From the NCBI GenBank assembly GCA_030153045.1, contig JASLID010000005.1:1-18438 (forward strand): DNA of 18,438 bases, written 5' to 3'. The translations under genes and the position numbers were made by a program. Shown piece after piece: positions 13,689-18,438 of this stretch. Numbering within the stretch: position 1 is the first letter of the stretch; each line of letters opens with the position of its first letter. This DNA comes from Flavobacterium sp. (GTDB lineage: Bacteria; Bacteroidota; Bacteroidia; Flavobacteriales; Flavobacteriaceae). The notes below the pieces were generated by a model, which did no database searches, was not told the origin of the DNA, and worked only from the letters and a program-made list of their open reading frames with translations.

Positions 13689-14636
13689 ATGAGTGAAGAT
13701 GTTCCACATATATTAAAAAGAATCCCCTTAATCAGGCAAATTGTGGTTTTGTTAGAAAACTTCAAGTTGCCTTGGTTGCAAGGAATTTCTTTATTTGAAT
13801 TGATAAAGTTTTACATTTCTGGAGTTTTGCAAGGCGGAATAAGTTACAGGGCTGCAGCGATTGCCTTTAGTTTCTTTATGGCATTGTTTCCGTTTGCTTT
13901 ATTTATTTTGAACTTAATTCCGTACATTCCAATAGAAGGTTTTCAAGCCGATTTTTTAAATTTTGTACGAGAAAATGTCCCGCCTACAACCTTCGATGCC
14001 ATTGAAAATATTATTAACGATATTCTTCACAACAGTCATTCAGGACTGTTATCTACTGGGGTTATTTTATCTGTTTTCTTAATGACAAACGGGGTAAATG
14101 CTGTTATGAGTGGTTTTGAAACTTCTTTGCATATCACAGTTAAAAGAGCCTATTTTAGACAGTATTTTGTAGCCTTGTTAATATCAATGTTGCTGACTTT
14201 TATTCTGATTTTTACCATAGCAGCCATCATTGTACTCGAAGTTTTTATTCAAAGAACAATTATACAGGATGTATTGTCGAGTAGAGTTTCGGATAAGATT
14301 TCTTTGTTGGAAACAGGTCGATACATTTTTGTGATGTTAATGATTATGCTGGTTACCGCCATATTATTCAAATACGGAATCAAGCAATCTAAAAAGAAAA
14401 AATTAATCACGATAGGAACCATTTTTACTACAATTCTAATTATTTTGTCCTCTTATTTCTTCGGAATTTGGGTGGTTAAATTCTCAAAATACAATGAATT
14501 GTACGGGTCAATTGGAACCTTACTTATTTTTATGTTCTACCTTTGGATCAACTGCATGGTTTTGCTTTTAGGTTTCGAATTAGATGCCGCAATTGGAAAA
14601 TTAAAAAAACACCCTACCGATAATCCCCATTTATAA
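13689..14636 (+). CDS. YihY/BrkB-family inner membrane protein
   Basis: The 315-residue integral membrane protein has about six hydrophobic segments. The family signature lies near the start: ISYRAAAIAFSFFMALFPFALFILNLIPYIP at about 51-81. An amphipathic segment, ENVPPTTFDAIENIINDILHN, follows. Further membrane helices occur near 120-140, 165-190, 210-230, 245-265 and 275-295, with the conserved YGSIGTLLIFMFYLWINCMVLLLGFELDAAI near the end (about 273-303). The family (once mis-annotated as ribonuclease BN) has no agreed function; transport or envelope roles have been proposed. It begins 4 bases after nadC and ends 2 bases before the DUF2147 gene, so it is part of the same transcription unit. 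I infer no specific role. Confidence 0.92.
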   Translation: MSEDVPHILKRIPLIRQIVVLLENFKLPWLQGISLFELIKFYISGVLQGGISYRAAAIAFSFFMALFPFALFILNLIPYIPIEGFQADFLNFVRENVPPTTFDAIENIINDILHNSHSGLLSTGVILSVFLMTNGVNAVMSGFETSLHITVKRAYFRQYFVALLISMLLTFILIFTIAAIIVLEVFIQRTIIQDVLSSRVSDKISLLETGRYIFVMLMIMLVTAILFKYGIKQSKKKKLITIGTIFTTILIILSSYFFGIWVVKFSKYNELYGSIGTLLIFMFYLWINCMVLLLGFELDAAIGKLKKHPTDNPHL

Positions 14637-14638
14637 TT

Positions 14639-15061
14639 ATGAAAAAAATACTACTGTTTTTATTAGTTCTTGGAAGTACTCAAATTTATTCTCAAACCGT
14701 TATTGGAAGATGGAAAACCATTGATGATAAGACCAAAGAAGCTAAATCTATTGTTGAAGTTTATGAAAGCAATGGAAAGATATTTGGAAAAATTACCGAA
14801 ATTTTTGATGCTGCAAAACGCAATAGAAAATGTGATAAATGTACTGGTGCCGAAAGTAACAAACCGGTACTAGGTATGGTCATTATAAAAGGTTTAGAAA
14901 AAGATGATGCTGAGTATAGTGGTGGAAAAATATTGGATCCAGAAACAGGTAATCTTTACAAGTGTATTATAAAACTAGTAGGAAAAGATAAATTAGAAGT
15001 TCGTGGCTACATGGGCTTTGCTATCATAGGCCGTTCACAAACTTGGATTAGAGTTAAATAA
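14639..15061 (+). CDS. Secreted DUF2147 family protein
   Basis: The 140-residue protein has a signal peptide at MKKILLFLLVLGSTQIYS (1-18) with probable cleavage before QTVIGRW, so it should be periplasmic. The mature part is typical DUF2147: GRWKTIDD (23-30), KSIVEVYESNGKIFGKITEIF (36-56), a CDKC pair (C65, C68), then SGGKILDPETGNLYKC (94-109) and GRSQTWIRV near the end, a small beta-barrel fold. The function of the family is not known to me. It lies 2 bases after the yihY-like gene. Its stop TAA shares one base with the ATG of priA (TAATG), which suggests translational coupling. The C65, C68 and C109 cysteines may pair in the periplasm. It is complete, and its base composition resembles its neighbours. 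Confidence 0.9.
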   Translation: MKKILLFLLVLGSTQIYSQTVIGRWKTIDDKTKEAKSIVEVYESNGKIFGKITEIFDAAKRNRKCDKCTGAESNKPVLGMVIIKGLEKDDAEYSGGKILDPETGNLYKCIIKLVGKDKLEVRGYMGFAIIGRSQTWIRVK

Positions 15062-17511
15062 TGCAATATTTTATAGAAGTTATTTTACCTATTGCGCTTC
15101 CGCAGACTTTTACCTATAAAGTCTCTGAAGCCGAATTCAATTATATTGAAATTGGAGTTCGTGTAGCAGTTCCTTTTGGTAAAAGTAAATTCTATACCGG
15201 TTTGGTGGCTGATAAGCATCAAAATCCACCCACATTATATGAAGCTAAAGAAATTCATCAAATTATAGATGAAAACCCAATCGTTACCGAAATTCAACTC
15301 AAACATTGGCAGTGGATTGCGTCTTATTATATGTGCACCATTGGTGAAGTATATCGTAGTGCCTTGCCTTCAGCATTATTATTAGAAAGCGAAACAATTA
15401 TTTCGGCCAAAAGAGATTCGTTCATTGATGAAGCCCAACTTTCAGATGAAGAATATTTATTAGTCGAAGCCCTCAATCAGCAAAGTTCTTTAAAGATTAG
15501 CGAAATCGTTTCCATTCTGAATAAAAAAAAGGTTTTTCCAGTCATACAGCAATTATTAGCTAAAAACATCATTTCCTTGCAAGAAGAAATGATAGAAGAA
15601 TACAAGCCCAAATTGGTTCGTTACATTAGATTATTTCCTGAATTTAATGCTGCTGATAAATTAGAAGAATTACTTTCAATTTTAAAAAATGCCCAAAAGC
15701 AAAAGGAAATTGTGTTGGCTTATTTTCAATTGAAAGCTTCTCAGAAAACACCTGTTTCAGTAAAACAATTAACCGAATTTTCAGGAGGAACTTCAGCTGT
15801 TATAAAAGCGTTGATAGAGAAAGGAATTTTCGAAGAATATTATATTCAAGAAGATAGAGTAACTTTTGATGATGTTGAGGAAAATCAAATCAATTTGAGT
15901 CAACCTCAAACGAAAGCTTTATCTCAAATTCAAGATACTTTCACTCGAAAAGAAGTCTGTTTGCTTCATGGTGTCACCGCTTCAGGTAAAACGGAAGTGT
16001 ACATTAAATTAATCGAAGAATTTTTATTGCAGGAAAAGCAAGTTTTGTATCTCTTGCCAGAAATTGCCTTAACCACACAGTTGGTTTCCCGATTGACCAA
16101 GCATTTTGGAAATAAAGTAGCAGTTTTTCATTCAAAATATAGTAATAATGAACGTGTTGAGGTTTGGAATCAAGTCTTAAATGTTTCTCCAAAAGCGCAA
16201 ATAGTTATTGGAGCTCGCTCGGCTTTGTTCTTACCGTTTCAAAACTTGGGATTAATTATTGTCGATGAAGAACACGAGCAAACCTTTAAACAAGTAGATC
16301 CAGCTCCACGATATCATGCGCGAGATGCGGCAATTGTCTTAGCTAATTTCCATCAGGCAAAAACAATATTGGGTTCAGCGACACCTAGTATCGAAACTTA
16401 TTTTAATGCCAATAATGGTAAATATGGTTTGGTTGAATTGCATGAGCGATTTGGAAATGCCGTTTTACCCGAGATTGAATTGGTAGATTTAAAAGACAAT
16501 TACTTCCGAAAGAAAATGACTGGACATTTCAGTCAATCTTTAATTGACGCTATGTCTGAAGCGTTATCCAATGGAGAGCAAATTATTTTGTTTCAAAACC
16601 GTCGGGGTTATTCGCCCGTGATTGAATGTATGACTTGCGGTCACGTACCTCAATGTACGCAATGCGACGTGAGTTTAACGTATCATAAGTTCAAAAACCA
16701 ACTCAGATGTCACTATTGCGGTTACAGTATGGCAAAGCCAACAAATTGTCATGCTTGTTCCAGTATCGATTTAACTTCAAAAGGGTTCGGAACAGAACAA
16801 ATTGAATTAGAATTGAATGCTCTTTTTCCGGAGAAAAAAATTGCCCGTATGGATCAAGATTCTACACGAGGCAAATATGCTTTTGAAAAATTGATTGACA
16901 GTTTTAAAAATCGTGAAATTGATGTTTTAGTTGGCACTCAAATGTTAGCTAAGGGATTAGATTTTGACAATGTTTCGCTTGTTGGAATTCTAAACGCCGA
17001 TTCGATGTTGTATTTTCCTGATTTTCGTGCTTTCGAAAGAAGTTACCAAATGATGACACAAGTTTCGGGTAGGGCAGGACGATCGGATAAAAAGGGTAGG
17101 GTTATTATTCAAACCTATAATCCGCTGCATAATACAATACAGCAAGTGACCAACAATGATTATGAATCGATGTTTAAAGAGCAGTTGTACGAACGAAAAA
17201 TTTACAACTACCCACCTTATTATAAGTTGGTGAAAATCACGTTGAAACATAAAGATTTCGAAACCTTAAAACAAGGATCTATGTGGTTGTATCAGGTATT
17301 TAAACAGCAATTTGATATTCCTGTACTTGGTCCAGAAGAACCACCTATTGGTAGAATTAGAAATCAGTTCATTAGAACCATATTGATTAAAATTCCACAA
17401 GAACAGCATTTGGCAAACACAAAAAAAACCATTCAGAAGATACTGAACAGTTTTGATGCAATTTCACAATATCGTGCTATAAAAACTACGATAAATATTG
17501 ATGTGTACTAA
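15061..17511 (+). CDS. priA: Primosomal protein N' (replication restart helicase PriA)
   Basis: PriA recognises stalled forks and D-loops, unwinds the lagging arm and starts reloading of the replicative helicase. The 816-residue protein is longer than the E. coli enzyme (732) but has all domains. The DNA-binding N-terminal domain starts YFIEVILPIALPQTFTYKV. A winged-helix region lies around 140-260. The helicase core has Walker A GVTASGKT (304-311) and Walker B DEEH (402-405). Eight cysteines for two zinc sites follow: C523, C526, C532, C535, C550, C553, C563, C566. The second helicase lobe includes VGTQMLAKGLDF and QVSGRAGR. The start shares a base with the DUF2147 stop. Only its last 4 bases overlap the convergent response regulator gene. 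No sign of damage. Confidence 0.97.
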   Translation: MQYFIEVILPIALPQTFTYKVSEAEFNYIEIGVRVAVPFGKSKFYTGLVADKHQNPPTLYEAKEIHQIIDENPIVTEIQLKHWQWIASYYMCTIGEVYRSALPSALLLESETIISAKRDSFIDEAQLSDEEYLLVEALNQQSSLKISEIVSILNKKKVFPVIQQLLAKNIISLQEEMIEEYKPKLVRYIRLFPEFNAADKLEELLSILKNAQKQKEIVLAYFQLKASQKTPVSVKQLTEFSGGTSAVIKALIEKGIFEEYYIQEDRVTFDDVEENQINLSQPQTKALSQIQDTFTRKEVCLLHGVTASGKTEVYIKLIEEFLLQEKQVLYLLPEIALTTQLVSRLTKHFGNKVAVFHSKYSNNERVEVWNQVLNVSPKAQIVIGARSALFLPFQNLGLIIVDEEHEQTFKQVDPAPRYHARDAAIVLANFHQAKTILGSATPSIETYFNANNGKYGLVELHERFGNAVLPEIELVDLKDNYFRKKMTGHFSQSLIDAMSEALSNGEQIILFQNRRGYSPVIECMTCGHVPQCTQCDVSLTYHKFKNQLRCHYCGYSMAKPTNCHACSSIDLTSKGFGTEQIELELNALFPEKKIARMDQDSTRGKYAFEKLIDSFKNREIDVLVGTQMLAKGLDFDNVSLVGILNADSMLYFPDFRAFERSYQMMTQVSGRAGRSDKKGRVIIQTYNPLHNTIQQVTNNDYESMFKEQLYERKIYNYPPYYKLVKITLKHKDFETLKQGSMWLYQVFKQQFDIPVLGPEEPPIGRIRNQFIRTILIKIPQEQHLANTKKTIQKILNSFDAISQYRAIKTTINIDVY

Positions 17512-18200
17512 GAATCTAGTGCTTTAACTAAATCTTCTTTTTTATTTCTACTTAAAGGTATTTTTGTTACTCCTATTTCTGCGAATTTACTGTTAAACTT
17601 CTCTATTTTATCAATATTGATAATGAATGATTTATGTACTCGAATGAATTTTTCTTTCGATAAATCTTTTTCGAATGATTTCATAGTCGATAAAACCAAA
17701 TGGTTGTCATCTTCGGTAACAATTTTTACATAGTCACCATAAGCTTCGATCCATTTAATCTTAGCGGTATAAATCTTTAATTTTTTCAGATTACTTTTTA
17801 TGAAAATATGTTCTCCTTCTTCTTCAAGATTGTCTCTACGAAGCTGATACATATCCATAGCGCGTTTAATAGCTGCATTAAAACGTTCTTTAGTTATAGG
17901 TTTCTGTAAGTAATCAGTAGCATCATAATCAAAAGCTTTTACAGCATACTCGGCTTTTGCAGTGATGAAAATAATCTGGGGCTTTTCTTTTAGACCATCT
18001 AGCAAATTGAACCCATTAATTACTGGCATCTCAATGTCAAGAAATAATAAATCCACTTGTTTTGTGGCTAAACAATTTTTAGTTTCAACGGCGTTTGAAA
18101 ATTCGCCAACTAAAGATAAATTAGGATGAGCATCTACTAATTTTGTTACCAAAATTCTTTGGATAGAGCTATCATCAACAACGATACAGTTCAATTTCAT
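17508..18200 (-). CDS. LytTR-family response regulator
   Basis: The 230-residue protein has a receiver domain followed by a LytTR DNA-binding domain. Receiver residues are D9 and D10 in CIVVDDSSIQR, the phospho-acceptor D55 in LLFLDIEMPVINGF, T80 in IIFITAKAEYAV, and K100 in YLQKPI. The LytTR domain runs from about 130 to the end, with IKWIEAYGDYVKIVTEDD (148-165) and the signature FIRVHKSFIINIDKIE (185-200). The frame is also open further upstream through an ATG at 18206 and a TTG at 18209. The ATG at 18200 is chosen because it directly precedes the receiver strand. No sensor kinase is adjacent, so this is an orphan regulator whose partner lies elsewhere. It is placed between priA and rpsF, overlapping the end of priA by 4 bases. 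Targets are unknown. Confidence 0.93.
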   Translation of the reverse strand: MKLNCIVVDDSSIQRILVTKLVDAHPNLSLVGEFSNAVETKNCLATKQVDLLFLDIEMPVINGFNLLDGLKEKPQIIFITAKAEYAVKAFDYDATDYLQKPITKERFNAAIKRAMDMYQLRRDNLEEEGEHIFIKSNLKKLKIYTAKIKWIEAYGDYVKIVTEDDNHLVLSTMKSFEKDLSKEKFIRVHKSFIINIDKIEKFNSKFAEIGVTKIPLSRNKKEDLVKALDS

Positions 18201-18227
18201 AAGCATCAATTTAATAGATTGGTACGA

Positions 18228-18258
18228 TAAAAATAACTTTTTTTATTTAGCAAACAAA
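18228..18258 (-). promoter_or_regulatory. Candidate promoter of the LytTR regulator gene
   Basis: On the minus strand, TTTG (18258-18255) is followed by 19 bases and TATTTTTA (18235-18228), a match to TTTG-N19-TAnnTTTG with one mismatch in the last position. Transcription would start near 18223, about 20 bases before the ATG at 18200. A second TTTG lies at 18254-18251. Confidence 0.55.
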
Positions 18259-18305
18259 CTTTTTTTGGTTAAATGTTGATATACATCGATTATTTTTACT
18301 TTTCG

Positions 18306-18336
18306 CTTGTGCATTAAAATAAAAACACTACTTTTG
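18306..18336 (+). promoter_or_regulatory. Promoter of rpsF
   Basis: CTTG (18306-18309) is followed by 19 bases and TACTTTTG (18329-18336), an exact -7 element TAnnTTTG with a three-of-four -33 match. Transcription should begin near 18341, with a leader of about 28 bases to the rpsF ATG. The 168 bases between the regulator gene and rpsF therefore hold two divergent promoters and nothing else recognisable. Confidence 0.7.
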
Positions 18337-18368
18337 CACCTCATTTTTAACAAATAAATTTTATTATT

Positions 18369-18438
18369 ATGAATCATTATGAAACTGTTTTCATCTTGAA
18401 TCCCGTTTTATCTGAAACTCAGGTAAAGGAAACAGTAA
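18369..18438 (+). CDS. rpsF: 30S ribosomal protein bS6 (3' end outside window)
   Basis: Only the first 23 codons are present: MNHYETVFILNPVLSETQVK then ETV. This is the typical N-terminus of ribosomal protein bS6 from Bacteroidota, with the first beta strand (YETVFILNP) and start of helix 1. bS6 binds bS18 on the platform of the 30S subunit near 16S rRNA. In related genomes rpsF is followed by rpsR and rplI, which would lie beyond the right edge. A good promoter lies just upstream (18306-18336). The identification is secure despite the short length, helped by the operon position beside priA and the LytTR gene. Confidence 0.9.
   Translation, partial: MNHYETVFILNPVLSETQVKETV

Noticed and set aside
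16990..17250. 86-residue open frame antisense to priA
   Set aside because: Shadow of the conserved second helicase lobe of PriA.
18201..18209. Longer TTG or ATG start for the LytTR regulator
   Set aside because: The ATG at 18200 gives the standard receiver-domain start; the extra residues add nothing recognisable, though the ATG at 18206 cannot be fully excluded.

Overview
The window looks like a chromosomal segment of a Flavobacterium-type member of the Bacteroidota. The DNA is strongly AT-rich, and several upstream regions carry the Bacteroidota promoter pattern (TTTG, about 19 bases, then TAnnTTTG). The right-hand block of rlmH, nadC, yihY-like, DUF2147, priA, LytTR regulator and rpsF resembles flavobacterial housekeeping order as I remember it. 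No tRNA, rRNA, insertion sequence, integrase or CRISPR array was seen, and no gene-free stretch exceeds about 170 bases.

Region 1 (1-12231) is a surface-polysaccharide (O-antigen or capsule type) gene cluster, read in blocks of alternating strand. Plus: the tail of a small membrane protein, a methyltransferase with a kinase-like N-terminal half, and a membrane-anchored sulfatase/LTA-synthase-fold enzyme (1-2998). Minus: a glycosyltransferase, a GT-C-like integral membrane protein, a UbiA-family polyprenyl-phosphate phosphoribosyltransferase-like enzyme and a HAD phosphatase (7228 down to 2990). Plus: a GT4 glycosyltransferase and an FdtA/QdtA-type sugar ketoisomerase (7270-8787). Minus: a GT2 glycosyltransferase, a zinc-ribbon methyltransferase and a second GT2 enzyme (11324 down to 8764). 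Plus: a 2-oxoglutarate/Fe(II) oxygenase (11410-12231). Together these encode sugar nucleotide conversion, chain assembly and decoration (methyl, possible phospho-alcohol or hydroxyl groups, possible lipid-linked pentose). Flippase, polymerase and initiating transferase are not visible, so the cluster must extend to the left or be split.

Region 2 (12233-18438) is housekeeping: RlmH (23S rRNA methyltransferase) on the minus strand; a plus operon of NadC (NAD synthesis), a YihY/BrkB membrane protein, a secreted DUF2147 protein and PriA (replication restart); a minus-strand LytTR response regulator without a kinase beside it; and the first 23 codons of rpsF (ribosomal protein bS6).

The most interesting candidate system is the four-gene minus operon at 2990-7228. 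The UbiA homologue and HAD phosphatase match the pair of activities that makes polyprenyl-phosphate-pentose in other bacteria, and the GT-C-like protein overlapping the UbiA gene could be the transferase that uses it. This is inference from motifs and gene order. Also notable are a 17-base perfect palindrome between divergent genes that contains back-to-back -7 promoter elements, and the fact that all four convergent gene pairs overlap or abut.
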